Notes under the pieces: generated by a model
Told to the model about the DNA's origin: nothing
The model's input: the letters and a program-made list of their open reading frames with translations, nothing else
Databases searched by the model: none
Source of the DNA: Microbacterium elymi
GTDB lineage: Bacteria; Actinomycetota; Actinomycetes; Actinomycetales; Microbacteriaceae
Direction: 5' to 3'
NCBI RefSeq assembly: GCF_021582895.2
Contig: NZ_CP091139.2
Coordinates: forward strand, 3,504,381-3,568,380
Length of the DNA: 64,000 nt
Translations under genes and position numbers: made by a program
In this document: positions 40,292 to 49,956 of the stretch, in pieces
How positions within the stretch are numbered: the stretch's first letter is position 1
How the letters are laid out: each line of letters begins with the position of its first letter

Positions 40292-41757
40292 CACTGCTCC
40301 GCTTCTTCGAGGAATGAGATGAGCGCCCGCACGGTCGAGCCGGTCGGGCCCTTGTCCGTGAAGCCGTACGGGGCGCCGGGGTTCTCGCCGGATCCGGCGA
40401 TGTCGAGGTGCATCCAGGGGATGCGGGGGGCGTCGTCGGCATCCGACACGCGGCCGACGAAGCGCTGCAGGAACAGCCCCGCGAACAGCGATCCGCCCGA
40501 GCGGTCGCCGATCTTCGCGTTCTGCAGGTCGGCGATGGGGGAGTCCAGCTCCTTCTCCATGTGCGCCGGCAGCGGCAGCGGCCACGCCTGCTCGCCGGTG
40601 CGCGCGGCGGCGGACAGGAACCGGTCGACCGCGTCGTCGGAGCCCATCACCCCGGTGTGGCGGTGGCCGAGCGCCACCACGATCGCTCCCGTGAGGGTCG
40701 CCACATCGACGATCACGTCGGGCTTCTCCCGGCTGGCGGCGACCAGGCCGTCGGCGAGCACCAGGCGGCCCTCGGCATCCGTGTTGCGCACTTCCACGCT
40801 CGTCCCGCCGAGCGTGCGCAGCACGTCGCCTGGACGGATCGCCGAGCCGGACGGCATATTGTCCGCGATGCACATCCACGCCGTGATCCGGACCGGCAGA
40901 TCCAGCGCGGCCGCCGCCCGGGTGACCGCCAGGACGGTGGCCGCCCCGCACATGTCCGACTTCATCCCGACCATCGAGGCCGGCGGCTTCAGCGACAGCC
41001 CGCCGGTGTCGAACGTGATGCCCTTGCCCACCAGCGCCACGTGCCGGTGCGCGCCCGCCGGTGCATACTCCAGCCGCACCAGCCGGGGCGGGCGCGTCGA
41101 GCCCTGGCCCACGCCGAGGATGCCGCCGAAGCCTTGGTCGGCGAGCTCCTGCTCATCAAGCACGGTCACCCGGATCGGCAGCTCGGCGACCGCGTCCCGT
41201 GCCCGGTCGGCGAGGTCGGCCGGCCCGAGCCACTGCGCCGGCGTGGAGGTGAGGTCCTTCACCAGCGCGACCGCCGATGCGGCGGCGTCGATGCGGGCGA
41301 TGTCGGCGTCGGTCAGCTCGGAGGCGTGGACGGTCACGCGGCGTGCGCGCCGCCGCCGGTCCGTGCCGCTCTTGTAGTCGTCGAACCAGTAGCCGCCGAG
41401 GGCCGCACCCTCGGCGGCGGCGCGCTGCCGCTCCGCGTCGACCCCGGGCACGCTGACCGCGACGCTCTCGAAGCCGGTCAGGGTCCGCACGGCCGCGCCC
41501 ACGGCATCGCGCACGTCGTCCGGGCCGGGTGCCGCGCCGGTCCCGACGACGGCCAGCCGCTGCGCTTCGGCGGCGGGATGGGGGATGCGGTGGACCGCAC
41601 CGGTCTCGCCGGTGAAGCCGACCGCCTCCAGCGCTCCGGCCAGTCCGGGACTGTCGTCCAGGTCCGCCTGCTCCAACGGCGGAAGCGCCAGGATCACCAG
41701 ATCTGCGTCGGATTCACGGACGGCGGCGCTGCTGGACGCCAGCTTCGGGAACGGCAT
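40291..41757 (-). CDS. pepA: Leucyl aminopeptidase (M17)
   Basis: A 488-residue cytosolic dinuclear-metal aminopeptidase. Metal and catalytic motifs are VGKGITFDTGGLSLKP, MKSDMCGAATVL, and the family signature NTDAEGRLVLADGL. It is uninterrupted. The ATG at 41757 is seven bases after TAGGAT (41765-41770, minus strand), consistent with a leaderless transcript. An in-frame ATG at 41766 overlaps that element and is less likely. It is coupled to lpdA by a one-base stop/start overlap. Confidence 0.93.
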   Translation of the reverse strand: MPFPKLASSSAAVRESDADLVILALPPLEQADLDDSPGLAGALEAVGFTGETGAVHRIPHPAAEAQRLAVVGTGAAPGPDDVRDAVGAAVRTLTGFESVAVSVPGVDAERQRAAAEGAALGGYWFDDYKSGTDRRRRARRVTVHASELTDADIARIDAAASAVALVKDLTSTPAQWLGPADLADRARDAVAELPIRVTVLDEQELADQGFGGILGVGQGSTRPPRLVRLEYAPAGAHRHVALVGKGITFDTGGLSLKPPASMVGMKSDMCGAATVLAVTRAAAALDLPVRITAWMCIADNMPSGSAIRPGDVLRTLGGTSVEVRNTDAEGRLVLADGLVAASREKPDVIVDVATLTGAIVVALGHRHTGVMGSDDAVDRFLSAAARTGEQAWPLPLPAHMEKELDSPIADLQNAKIGDRSGGSLFAGLFLQRFVGRVSDADDAPRIPWMHLDIAGSGENPGAPYGFTDKGPTGSTVRALISFLEEAEQ

Positions 41758-41877
41758 GGCCCCCATCCTACGAGCGCCCGGATCGGCCGACGGGCGCCGG
41801 AGTCGGGCGCGGCACGGGCCTGTTCGCTGAGAGCGGTATGCCGGACCCGGGCGGTGGCGGCCTTCTAGAGTGGAGGC

Positions 41878-42807
41878 ATGCCCCAGAACGCGCCGCTGTT
41901 CGATCGTGCGGCGTCCGCGCCGCCGGTCCCGCGGGGACTGCCGCTGGTCATCGCCCTCACCGGGTTCACCGATGCGGGCGGCGCCGTCTCGCAGCTGATC
42001 GACCTCATGCGCGACGACCTCGATCCCATCCCGCTCGTCGTCTTCGACAACGACGTGCTGCTCGACTATCGCGCACGGCGTCCGCTGGTCACCTTCGACG
42101 GCGAGCGGATCACCGGGTACCGGCCGTCCCAGCTCGAGCTGTCCCTGGTGCGCGACGCGCTGGGTCAGCCGTTCCTGCTGCTGGCCGGCTACGAGCCGGA
42201 CTTCGTCTGGGAGGGGTTCGCGCGCGCGGTGCTGGCACTGGCGGCCGAGTACGCGGTGGCGTCCGTGACCTGGCTGCATGCCATCCCGATGCCGGTTCCG
42301 CACACCCGCCCGATCAGCACCACGGTCAGCGGGACGCGCGCCGCCCTCACCGAGGCGCATTCCGTCTGGCGCCCGCACACCCAGGTGCCCGGGACGATCG
42401 GCCACCTGCTCGAGCACCGGTTCGCCGAGGCGGAGGTGCCGGTCGCCGGATTCGTGCTGCTGGTCCCGCACTATCTGGGCGACACCGAGTATCCGGCGGC
42501 GACGCTGGCCGCACTCGACAGCATCACCGCGGCGACCGGACTGGTGTTCGCCGGCGACGATCTGCGCGCGCGCAACCGCGAGTTCCTGCAGCGGGTGCAG
42601 GAGCAGGTGCAGGAGAACGAGGACCTGACCCGCATGCTGGGCGGGCTCGAGGAGCGCTACGACGCCTACATGGCGGGCTCGACGAACGCGGCGCCGATGG
42701 TCCACACCGGCGATCTGCCCAGCGCCGACGAACTCGCCGCCGAGCTGGAGCGCTTCCTCGCCAGCCGCCCGCCCGCAGATGACGGCCGCGGCGGTCCGCT
42801 GTCCTGA
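41878..42807 (+). CDS. PAC2-family protein
   Basis: A 309-residue protein of the PAC2 family (proteasome-assembly-chaperone-like). It has LPLVIALTGFTDAGGAVSQL, LLAGYEPDFVWEGF, GTIGHLLEHRF and VPHYLGDTEYPAA. No membrane segment. It is intact. TAGAGT at 41866-41871 is six bases from the ATG; the spacer GGAGGC could also act as a ribosome-binding site. Its role in proteasome-free actinobacteria is unknown. Confidence 0.88.
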   Translation: MPQNAPLFDRAASAPPVPRGLPLVIALTGFTDAGGAVSQLIDLMRDDLDPIPLVVFDNDVLLDYRARRPLVTFDGERITGYRPSQLELSLVRDALGQPFLLLAGYEPDFVWEGFARAVLALAAEYAVASVTWLHAIPMPVPHTRPISTTVSGTRAALTEAHSVWRPHTQVPGTIGHLLEHRFAEAEVPVAGFVLLVPHYLGDTEYPAATLAALDSITAATGLVFAGDDLRARNREFLQRVQEQVQENEDLTRMLGGLEERYDAYMAGSTNAAPMVHTGDLPSADELAAELERFLASRPPADDGRGGPLS

Positions 42808-42830
42808 CCTCGGCGTCCGGCGCGAGCGAC

Positions 42831-42856
42831 GGAATATTGCGGATGGACGGGACGTT
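42831..42856 (+). promoter_or_regulatory. Candidate SigR/SigH-type promoter of the sigma factor gene
   Basis: GGAAT at 42831-42835 and GTT at 42854-42856 are separated by exactly 18 bases, matching the GGAAY-N18-GTT consensus of actinobacterial thiol-stress sigma factors. Primary sigma genes of Streptomyces and mycobacteria are known to use such a promoter. About 195 bases of leader would precede the start codon. Confidence 0.5.
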
Positions 42857-42977
42857 TTCCCTCTTGGAGGTCCCCATCCACACGTCCAGGATCACGCCTG
42901 GGATGTGCGACAATGGATCACCGACCCGTTGTCAGCACCCGCATCCCTCCGGAAGCGGACTTGACAAGGGTCTTACT

Positions 42978-43012
42978 AGTGTCCGAAACCGACACTAATG
43001 TCCGAAACCGAC
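42978..43012. promoter_or_regulatory. Inverted and direct repeats in the sigma-factor leader
   Basis: TAGTGTC (42978-42984) and GACACTA (42992-42998) form a perfect seven-base inverted repeat. TGTCCGAAACCGAC is also repeated directly at 42980-42993 and 42999-43012 with a 19-base period. The pattern suggests a two-site operator or an RNA element; no regulator is recognised. Confidence 0.4.
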
Positions 43013-43050
43013 CGGGGGAGTCGTGACAGGCCCCCGGTGAAAGGCGAAAC

Positions 43051-44401
43051 GTGACCGCAGGCACGAAGACCACCACCCGTTCCCGCGCGAAGGACACCGA
43101 CGTCGAAGAGGTCTCGGCGGATGTCGCCGTGGCCGAAGAGCCCACGAAGAAGGCGTCCTCCGCCAAGCCCGCCGCCAAGACTGCGGCGGCGAAGAAGCCC
43201 GCTGCCAAGAAGCCGGCGGCCAAGAAGCCGGCCGCGAAGAAGAGCACGGCCAAGAAGTCCTCCGACGACGACACCGTCGAGGAGGACGAGATCGATGGCG
43301 CCGTCGACGCCAAGAACACGACGGACAAGAGCACCGCCGACGCGGACGCCCCCGACGACGATGACGAGGACGAGCACGGCGAGGCGAAGAAGAAGGAATT
43401 CACCGAGCCGCTGCCCTCCGGCGCGATCGTCATCTCATCGAAGGACGAAGAGGATGTCCCGGTCTACTCGGCGCAGATCACCGGCGCCACCGCCGACCCG
43501 GTCAAGGACTACCTGAAGCAGATCGGCAAGGTGCCGCTGCTGAACGCGGCCGAAGAGGTCGAGCTGGCCATGCGGATCGAGGCCGGCCTGTTCGCAGAGG
43601 AGAAGCTGTCGCACATGTCCGCGGCGGAGAAGTCCGCCAAGCTGGGACTGGACCTGCAGTGGGTCGCCCGCGACGGGCAGCGTGCGAAGAGCCACCTGCT
43701 GGGCGCCAACCTGCGTCTGGTCGTCTCCCTGGCCAAGCGCTACACCGGGCGCGGCATGCAGTTCCTGGACCTCATCCAGGAGGGGAACCTGGGTCTGATC
43801 CGTGCGGTCGAGAAGTTCGACTACACGAAGGGTTTCAAGTTCTCCACCTACGCCACCTGGTGGATCCGTCAGGCGATCACCCGGGCCATGGCCGACCAGG
43901 CGCGCACCATCCGCATCCCGGTGCACATGGTCGAGGTCATCAACAAGCTCGCCCGCGTGCAGCGCCAGATGCTGCAGGACCTGGGCCGCGAGCCCACACC
44001 CGAGGAGCTCAGCCGCGAGCTGGACATGACGCCCGAGAAGGTCGTGGAGGTGCAGAAGTACGGCCGTGAGCCGATCTCGCTGCACACCCCGCTGGGCGAG
44101 GACGGCGACAGCGAGTTCGGCGACCTGATCGAGGACACCGAGGCGGTCGTGCCGGCGGATGCCGTCGGCTTCACGATGCCTGCAGCGCCAGCTGGAGTCG
44201 CTCCTGGACTCGCTGTCCGAGCGCGAGGCGGGCGTGATCCGCATGCGGTTCGGCCTCGGCGACGGCCAGCCGAAGACCCTCGACCAGATCGGAGACACGT
44301 TCGGCGTGACGCGTGAGCGGATTCGCCAGATCGAGTCGAAGACGATGGCCAAGCTGCGGCATCCGTCCCGTTCGCAGTCGCTGCGGGATTACCTCGAGTG
44401 A
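43051..44401 (+). CDS. sigA: Primary RNA polymerase sigma factor (SigA/HrdB)
   Basis: About 449 residues. The N-terminus is a Lys/Ala-rich repeat region (units of AAKKP) followed by an acidic stretch. Then region 1.2 ([16 protein letters not shown]), region 2 with the -10 reading helix ([30 protein letters not shown]), region 3, and region 4.2 ([31 protein letters not shown]). Region 4 is out of frame because of an extra C near 44175 (ATGCCTGCAGC for ATGCTGCAGC). The start is GTG 43051. The next gene overlaps its stop. Confidence 0.95.
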
Positions 44402-45096
44402 GCGGCGAGGCCAACACCGGCAAGGCACTCACCGTCACGATCGACGGTGCGTCGTACGCGCGGATCCCGATCCGTACGCGCGTGGTGATGCCTGGTGATG
44501 ACCTCGACGTGTTCGTGCGGGAGCACGCCGCCGACCAGGTCCGCTCCGGTGACATCCTCTTCGTGACCGAGAAGATCGTCGCGATCACCCAGGGACGGTC
44601 CTTCCCGGTCAGCGAGATCCAGCCCCGTCGGCTGGCGGTCTTCCTGTCGAAGTACGTCACCCGCACGCCGTACGGCATCGGCCTGGGCATGCCCGAGACG
44701 ATGGAGATGGCGCTGCGCGAATGCGGCACCATTCGCATCCTCTTCGCCGCCGGCGTCTCGGCGGTGACCAAGCTGTTCGGCCGCAAGGGCGACTTCTACC
44801 GCGTGGCCGGTGACCGGGCGCGCGCCATCGACGGCCCGACCGCCCATACGATCCCGCCGTACAACGAGGCGGTCGTGCTGGGCCCCGAGCGTCCGCGCGA
44901 GGTGTCGGCCCGGCTGCGCTCTCTGCTGGGCGGCGTCTGCGATGTGGCTGTGGTCGACATCAACGACCTCGGTGGGAACATCCTCGGCTCCACGCTGGAC
45001 AAGGCCGGCGAACACCGGCTGCGGGCGATCCTGAGGGACAACCCGCTCGGTCAGGGCCACGAGTCGACTCCGCTGGGCATCGTCCGCGCGGTCTGA
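44398..45096 (+). CDS. Coenzyme F420-0:gamma-glutamyl ligase family protein (CofE-like)
   Basis: A 232-residue protein with the CofE fold: [34 protein letters not shown], and a C-terminal [15 protein letters not shown]. CofE adds glutamates to F420. Family members outside F420 clusters are not always that enzyme, and no other cof gene is adjacent. GTG 44398 overlaps the sigma-factor stop (GTGA), so translation is likely coupled. It is intact. Confidence 0.7.
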   Translation: MSGEANTGKALTVTIDGASYARIPIRTRVVMPGDDLDVFVREHAADQVRSGDILFVTEKIVAITQGRSFPVSEIQPRRLAVFLSKYVTRTPYGIGLGMPETMEMALRECGTIRILFAAGVSAVTKLFGRKGDFYRVAGDRARAIDGPTAHTIPPYNEAVVLGPERPREVSARLRSLLGGVCDVAVVDINDLGGNILGSTLDKAGEHRLRAILRDNPLGQGHESTPLGIVRAV

Positions 45097-45398
45097 TCGC
45101 CCTGCGCCGCTCCGCGCGACGGATTGTGCATGGCGACCTCTGCGTTCAGCTGTCGCTGATGTACGCGAAGCCGGCGTTTCACGTGCATCGGGGACAGATG
45201 AAGGTCGTGCGGGCTTGCGTCGGCGCGGGGCGGTGAGCCGCCGCTTTGTTCGTATCTGGGTCACACCTGAAGGCAAGGATGGGGGATGCTGATACCGACC
45301 GATCTGACGGGATAATCAGTGATTGACCATTGACATGGCGAAGCTTCGTTCGATACACTGAGGGTAGTTCACCGAGGAACAGACCGGAGGTTTCGCTG
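45097..45398. other. 302-bp intergenic region, lower GC
   Basis: No coding frame or structured RNA is apparent. Base composition is less GC-rich than the surroundings. The right end holds the promoter of the DUF222-HNH gene; the rest shows nothing I can support. Confidence 0.5.
45330..45359 (+). promoter_or_regulatory. Promoter of the DUF222-HNH gene
   Basis: A perfect -35 TTGACA (45330-45335) and a -10 TACACT (45354-45359) with an 18-base spacer lie about 40 bases before the start codon. An overlapping TTGACC is at 45323-45328. Confidence 0.6.
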
Positions 45399-46988
45399 AT
45401 GTCATCATCGTCTGCGGGCCGGTCTGCGGTGCTGTCGGAGTTGGACGAGATCATCGATCATCTGGCCGGGTCGCGGGAGCGGGCTGCATCCGCGTTCGCG
45501 GCGGAGATGTTCTTCTTCGAGCGGGTCGCCGGGGTGGTCGAGGAACGGGAGCGGGAACGCGCGGTCCGGGACGGGGACGGGGCGGTCACAGCCTCGTCGC
45601 AGTTGGGGATGCGGGAGGTGTATGCCGAGGTCGCGGCCGCGTTGCGGCTCAGTGAGTGGCAGGTGGCGCGGAAGGTGTCGCAGGCGTGGAGCCTGACCCA
45701 CCGGTTCTACGAGACGTTGTGCGAGGCCAGCGACGGCCGGATCTGGCCGGAGCATGCGACGTTGATCGCGGAGACCGGTGCGGTGATCGAGGACGATCAG
45801 GTGCGCCGTCAGTACGAGGCGGTCGCTGTGGATATGGCGGGGGAGATGACCCCGGCCCAACTGCGGCCGGCGCTGTCCGGGCTGGTGTCCCGGCTGGACC
45901 CGGAAGGCACCCAGCAGCGGGTCCGGGACGCGATCACACGCCGCAAAGTGACGGTGCGGGAGTTGGAGCCGGGGCTTGCCCGGATCACCGCGGACCTGCC
46001 CACCACCCAGGGTGTCGGGATCGTGAACCGGCTGCAGGAGATGGCCGATCAGCTGTACGAACAGAACGCCGCCGACCGCGCCCAAGCCCAAGCCGCGGCT
46101 GCGGCCGCCGATGCGAACGCGGATGCGAACGCCGGGTCAGACCCGAACGGCGACCGTGCCGACGCCGACGCGAACGCGGATGCAGACCCGAACAGCGACC
46201 GTGCCAAAGCCGACGCCGACACGGACGCGGACTCGGACGGCGTCGCGGACGGCGGCAGCGATGATGCCCCGTCTGAAGAGGCCGGGTCTGAGGAGGCCGG
46301 GTCTGAGGAGGCCGGGTCTGGGGAGGTGGTGGTTGATGAGCGGACCCGGTCGCAGATCATGGCGGACGTGTTCACTGACCTGCTGCTGACCAACGTCCCC
46401 GACGGGCACGGCACCACCGAGCAGGCCAAAGAGAACCTCGGGGCGATCACCGGGACGGTGCAGGTCACGATCCCGGCCGGCACCCTGACCGGGCAGACCG
46501 CCGGCGGGGCGACCGTGACCGGGTTCGGGGCGATCGATGACCAGACCGCCCGGGACCTGGCCGGGGCGGCCCGGGCGTGGACCCGGGTGTTCACCGACCC
46601 GTGCACCGGGGTCCCGACCAGTGTGGACCGGTACCGGCCCTCGAAGCGACAGCGGCTGTTGTTGCGGGTGCGGGATGAGCACTGCCGGTTCCCCGGCTGC
46701 CGCCGCCCCGCCCACAAATGCGACATCGACCACACTGTCGCGTACGCCGAGGGCGGGCAGACGTGTCTGTGCAACCTGGCACACCTGTGCAAACGCCACC
46801 ACACCCTCAAGCACGAGACCGACTGGGTCGTCATCCAGCGGCCCGGCGGGATCCTGGAATGGACCGCACCCACCGGACGCGTCCACCACACCCGACCACC
46901 CGGCACCGTCAGATTCCAACCCATCGCGCTGATCACCGACGAACCACGACACAGACACGCCCTCGCCCGCGACCCTGCACCCTTCTGA
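45399..46988 (+). CDS. DUF222/HNH endonuclease-type protein (13E12 repeat family)
   Basis: A 529-residue protein. The N-terminal DUF222 helical domain (LSELDEIIDHLAGSRERAASAFAAEMF ... VARKVSQAWSLTHRFYETL) is followed by an acidic low-complexity insert (alternating ADANADA/DPNSDRA units, then three EAGSE units), and a C-terminal HNH domain (CRFPGCRRPAHKCDIDHTVAYAEGG, CNLAHLCKRHHTLKH). The family, repeated in actinobacterial genomes and called 13E12 in mycobacteria, is scattered and of unproven role. ATG 45399 follows GGAGG. It is uninterrupted, and it has the strongest promoter in the window. Confidence 0.9.
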   Translation: MSSSSAGRSAVLSELDEIIDHLAGSRERAASAFAAEMFFFERVAGVVEERERERAVRDGDGAVTASSQLGMREVYAEVAAALRLSEWQVARKVSQAWSLTHRFYETLCEASDGRIWPEHATLIAETGAVIEDDQVRRQYEAVAVDMAGEMTPAQLRPALSGLVSRLDPEGTQQRVRDAITRRKVTVRELEPGLARITADLPTTQGVGIVNRLQEMADQLYEQNAADRAQAQAAAAAADANADANAGSDPNGDRADADANADADPNSDRAKADADTDADSDGVADGGSDDAPSEEAGSEEAGSEEAGSGEVVVDERTRSQIMADVFTDLLLTNVPDGHGTTEQAKENLGAITGTVQVTIPAGTLTGQTAGGATVTGFGAIDDQTARDLAGAARAWTRVFTDPCTGVPTSVDRYRPSKRQRLLLRVRDEHCRFPGCRRPAHKCDIDHTVAYAEGGQTCLCNLAHLCKRHHTLKHETDWVVIQRPGGILEWTAPTGRVHHTRPPGTVRFQPIALITDEPRHRHALARDPAPF

Positions 46989-47024
46989 CGCGGCGCCGGC
47001 GGAGTCCCGGGTCGGGATCAGCCT

Positions 47025-48044
47025 CTACAGGTCGAGGCCGGTGGCGTCTCGATAGCGCGAGAGCAGTCCGGTGCGCACGCCCGAGACCGTCGGCTTCATC
47101 TGGAACACGCTGGAGTTGTGGTTGGCCTCGATGACCGCCGGCCCGTCTGGGGTGATCGCGATGTCCCAGCCCATGTACGGGACCTGCGGAAGCCGGCGCG
47201 AGAGCCGCTCCACCATCTGCAGCGCCTCGGCATACATCGGCACCCGCAGGCCCTCGATCTGGACGCCCGTGACCGGATGGCGCTCGTACACGTGACTCTG
47301 CTTGTCCACGCCCGGGTAGAGGGCCACGCCGTCGTCATCGAGCATCGTGAACATCCCGCCGCCGGCGAAGTTGTCGATCACGCCGCCATTGCCGATGCGC
47401 AGCACCGCGGCGATCACATGGAATACGCCGGCCGGATCCAGAAAGGTCACCAGCCGAACCGTGTTCACGCTGCCCGGATAGACCGCGGCGAGGTCGGCGT
47501 GCTGGGGGAGGATCTCCTCCAGCAGCGTCTGGCCCCGAGCCACCTGCTGCGTGCGCCAGGCGTCGACGTCGTCGATGTCGGAGGTCGCGATGCGGTCGAT
47601 GCCGGCGCCCCCGAACCCGCCCACGGGCTTGGCCAGGACGTATTCATGCCGTCCGAGGAATGCGCTGATCCGGTCCGGATCGGCGGTCGCGACGTCGATC
47701 CACTCGCGGCGGATGTCCGCGTCGAAGTCGCGATAGAACCGCGGCTTGTCCTCGACCAGTTCCTTCGCCGTCGGGCTGTTCAGGAGCTTGGTGATGCGGA
47801 ATGACTTGGGGTGGGTCATCCAGGTCTTGCGTTCACGCGCCTTCAGCAGTCGGATGTCCCACACCGCATAGTCGCGGAAGCCCATGTCGTAGCGCACGGA
47901 GCACCACAGCATGTCGGCGATGATGACCGGGGTCGGGGCCTTCGAGACCCGCTTGACCTGGTCGGTGAACTCGGCCAGATTCGCGGGGCTCAGGTGGCGG
48001 GCACGGTCGGCGAGATAGCGCAGACGCATGGCGAGTTGACCCAT
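47025..48044 (-). CDS. Sugar-transfer-associated ATP-grasp ligase, paralogue 1
   Basis: A 339-residue ATP-grasp enzyme of the polysaccharide/cell-wall-associated type. An N-terminal helical part (PTPVIIADMLWCSVRYDMGFRDYAVWD...MTHPKSFRITKLLN) precedes the ATP-grasp core: VLAKPVGGFGGAGID (nucleotide Lys), TLLEEILPQHADLAAVYPGSVNTVRLVTF, and metal ligands in GWDIAITPDGPAVIEANHN. The reaction should be ATP-dependent carboxyl-amine ligation; substrates are unknown. It is divergent from a clear paralogue and close to two racemase-like genes, suggesting an amino-acid decoration of an envelope polymer. Confidence 0.82.
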   Translation of the reverse strand: MGQLAMRLRYLADRARHLSPANLAEFTDQVKRVSKAPTPVIIADMLWCSVRYDMGFRDYAVWDIRLLKARERKTWMTHPKSFRITKLLNSPTAKELVEDKPRFYRDFDADIRREWIDVATADPDRISAFLGRHEYVLAKPVGGFGGAGIDRIATSDIDDVDAWRTQQVARGQTLLEEILPQHADLAAVYPGSVNTVRLVTFLDPAGVFHVIAAVLRIGNGGVIDNFAGGGMFTMLDDDGVALYPGVDKQSHVYERHPVTGVQIEGLRVPMYAEALQMVERLSRRLPQVPYMGWDIAITPDGPAVIEANHNSSVFQMKPTVSGVRTGLLSRYRDATGLDL

Positions 48045-48198
48045 GCGCTCGAACGTATCACGGGGTGTTCGAGCGTTCGCCGAGCGCTCCGGATCAGCAG
48101 TCCCGCAGGGGCCGGCGGGTATGCTGGCGGGATCCCGCAGCCGGCATCCAGCGCGTCCGGCCGCGTGCTCACGGAACCGGAAGGCGACCCCCGACCAG

Positions 48199-49215
48199 AT
48201 GAAGATCGACCTGTCTGCACGAGTGAACTACCTCCTCGGCCGGGTGCGTCGGTTCCAACCCTCGCGCGTGACCGGGCTGGCCCGTCAGATCGCACGCGAG
48301 CAGGGCAAGTGGACTCCGGCGGTCGCGGCCGACATGCTCTGGGCCGCCGCATTCCACGACACGGCGTTCATCGACTACTACGAGGCCGACTTCGCAGCGC
48401 TGAACAGGCGCGAGCGCAAGACGTTCATGACCTCGCTGATCCAGCACCACATCGCGAAGCGCCTGAACGATCCCGAGGCGGCCGAGGTGTTCGCCGACAA
48501 GCGCCGATTCCACCGGCGGTTCGCGGAGTTCACCGGCCGGGAGTGGCTCGATCTGGAAGAGGCCGGCCCGGACCAGCTCGCCGAGTTCGCCGCGCGGCAT
48601 CCCGTGCTCATCGCGAAGGAGCCGGTCAGCCGCGAGGGCCACGGCGTCTTCCGCTACCAGGCGGCGGATGTCACCGACTGGCCGTCGTTCCACGCCGAGC
48701 TGGTGGCCAAGGGCCAGGTCCTGGTCGAAGAGGCCATCGTCCAGCATCCGTACCTGGCGGCATACTGCGCGGGAACGGTCAACACCACCCGGCTGGTGTC
48801 GTACTTCGACGGCACCCACGTGCACATCGTCTCGCGCGTGCAGAAGTTCGGCCGCGGTGCGGTCAGCGATCAGTTCACCTGGGGCGGCTTCTTCACCATG
48901 CTCGATCACGACGGCCGCGCGGTGGGCATCGGCCACTCGGGCAAGAGCAACACGTTCTACCCGGTGCATCCCGACTCCGGGGCCTCGATCCCCGACTTCC
49001 GGGTGCCGCGATGGGACGAGGTGGTCGCGCTCATCGATGCGGCCGCCCGCGTCGTGCCGGAAGTCCCCTACGTCGGCTGGGATGTCGCGGTCGGTCCGGA
49101 CGGGCCGCTGCTGATCGAGGGCAACTGGATCCCCGGGCTGTATGAGACGCGCGTGACCGCGACCGGCATCCGCACGGGATCTCGTCCCGAGCACGAAGCC
49201 GTGATGACCTGGTAG
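48199..49215 (+). CDS. Sugar-transfer-associated ATP-grasp ligase, paralogue 2
   Basis: A 338-residue paralogue of the divergent gene, collinear over its whole length (AADMLWAAAFHDTAFIDYYEADF, RKTFMTSLIQHHIAKRLND, LIAKEPVSREGHGVF, LVEEAIVQHPYLAAYCAGTVNTTRLVSYF, GWDVAVGPDGPLLIEGNW). All ATP-grasp catalytic positions are kept. A TATGCT -10-like element is at 48120-48125. The first racemase-like gene begins five bases after its stop, so the three genes form an operon. The frame is uninterrupted; ATG 48199 starts the region aligning with the paralogue. Confidence 0.82.
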   Translation: MKIDLSARVNYLLGRVRRFQPSRVTGLARQIAREQGKWTPAVAADMLWAAAFHDTAFIDYYEADFAALNRRERKTFMTSLIQHHIAKRLNDPEAAEVFADKRRFHRRFAEFTGREWLDLEEAGPDQLAEFAARHPVLIAKEPVSREGHGVFRYQAADVTDWPSFHAELVAKGQVLVEEAIVQHPYLAAYCAGTVNTTRLVSYFDGTHVHIVSRVQKFGRGAVSDQFTWGGFFTMLDHDGRAVGIGHSGKSNTFYPVHPDSGASIPDFRVPRWDEVVALIDAAARVVPEVPYVGWDVAVGPDGPLLIEGNWIPGLYETRVTATGIRTGSRPEHEAVMTW

Positions 49216-49219
49216 CGCG

Positions 49220-49956
49220 ATGACCGCTCCGACCGCACCGCGCTCCGCTCCGGTGCGCGCCGTGATCTCGCACCCGGCGCTGGATGGCAACGCCCGTGGT
49301 CTGCGCGAGGCCGGTGCATCGTGCGCCGATCTGCGCCGCGATGCGTGGGGCCACGGCCTTGCCGCCTGCGCCGTCACGGTGACAGCGGCCGGCCTGCGCG
49401 TGCGCGTGGACGAGGAGGAGCGGGCGGCGGTCGCCGACCTCCCGGACGCGCTGGTGACCACGACCGCCGAGCCCGACGCCGACCCGCGCGCACTGTGGGG
49501 CCTGCCCGGCGCATCGCAGCCGGTCATGTCGCAGCCCGTCATGTCACGGCCCGTCATGTCACGGCCCGTCATGTCACTGCGCGGCAGCCTGCTGAGCACC
49601 AAGCGCTGCGAGCGGGGGAGGGCGTGTCGTACGGCTACACCTTCCGCGCCGACGACGACATGATCATCGGGCTCGTCTGCGGCGGCTACGCGCAGGGCGT
49701 CGTACGGGCGGTCGGCAACCATGCGCGCGTGCGCGTCGCCGACGGCTTCGCACGGATCATCGGGCGCGTGGCCATGGACGCGTGCGTGATCGCCCTGGAT
49801 CAGACCGATGCCTCCGCGGGGGACGAGGTCGTGTTCTTCGGCGACCCCGCCGACCACGAGCCGAGCCTCGCGGAATGGACGGACGAGACCGGCCTCACCC
49901 CGGCTGAGATCGTCAGCCTCGTCGGGGCGCGCGCGCAGCGACGGGACCTGCGATGA
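49220..49956 (+). CDS. Alanine racemase-like protein A: truncated N-domain without PLP lysine, intact C-domain
   Basis: About 245 residues. The N-terminal barrel is reduced to about 95 residues. RRDAWGHGL aligns with the PLP motif VKADAYGHG of alanine racemases, but the PLP-binding Lys is Arg39. The C-domain is well kept: PVMSLRGSLLSTKALRAGEGVSYGYTFRA, including the catalytic-Tyr motif VSYG (Tyr near 138), then GGYAQGVVRAVG and RVAMDACVIAL (substrate-binding MD). One base is lost near 49600 (AAGCGCTGC for AAGGCGCTGC). A four-unit tandem repeat precedes the core. Its TGA overlaps the next ATG. It cannot form a PLP Schiff base by itself by the known chemistry. Confidence 0.78.
49517..49576 (+). 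repeat. Four 15-bp tandem units encoding PVMS repeats
   Basis: Units at 49517, 49532, 49547 and 49562 share the core CCGTCATGTC (CCGGTCATGTC in the first) and encode QPVMS/RPVMS repeated four times. The last unit runs into the conserved PVMSLRG strand of the racemase C-domain, so the array expands its natural first strand. Copy number could vary between strains. Confidence 0.85.

Noticed and set aside
42961..42966. TTGACA as a -35 box for the sigma-factor gene
   Set aside because: No acceptable -10 hexamer lies 16-19 bases downstream.
46090..46330. Repetitive acidic region in the DUF222-HNH gene considered as a mobile or satellite repeat
   Set aside because: It stays in frame and encodes a low-complexity linker, as is common in this family.
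49517..49576. Tandem units considered as a CRISPR-like array
   Set aside because: The units are 15 bases, directly adjacent with no spacers, and in frame within a coding sequence.
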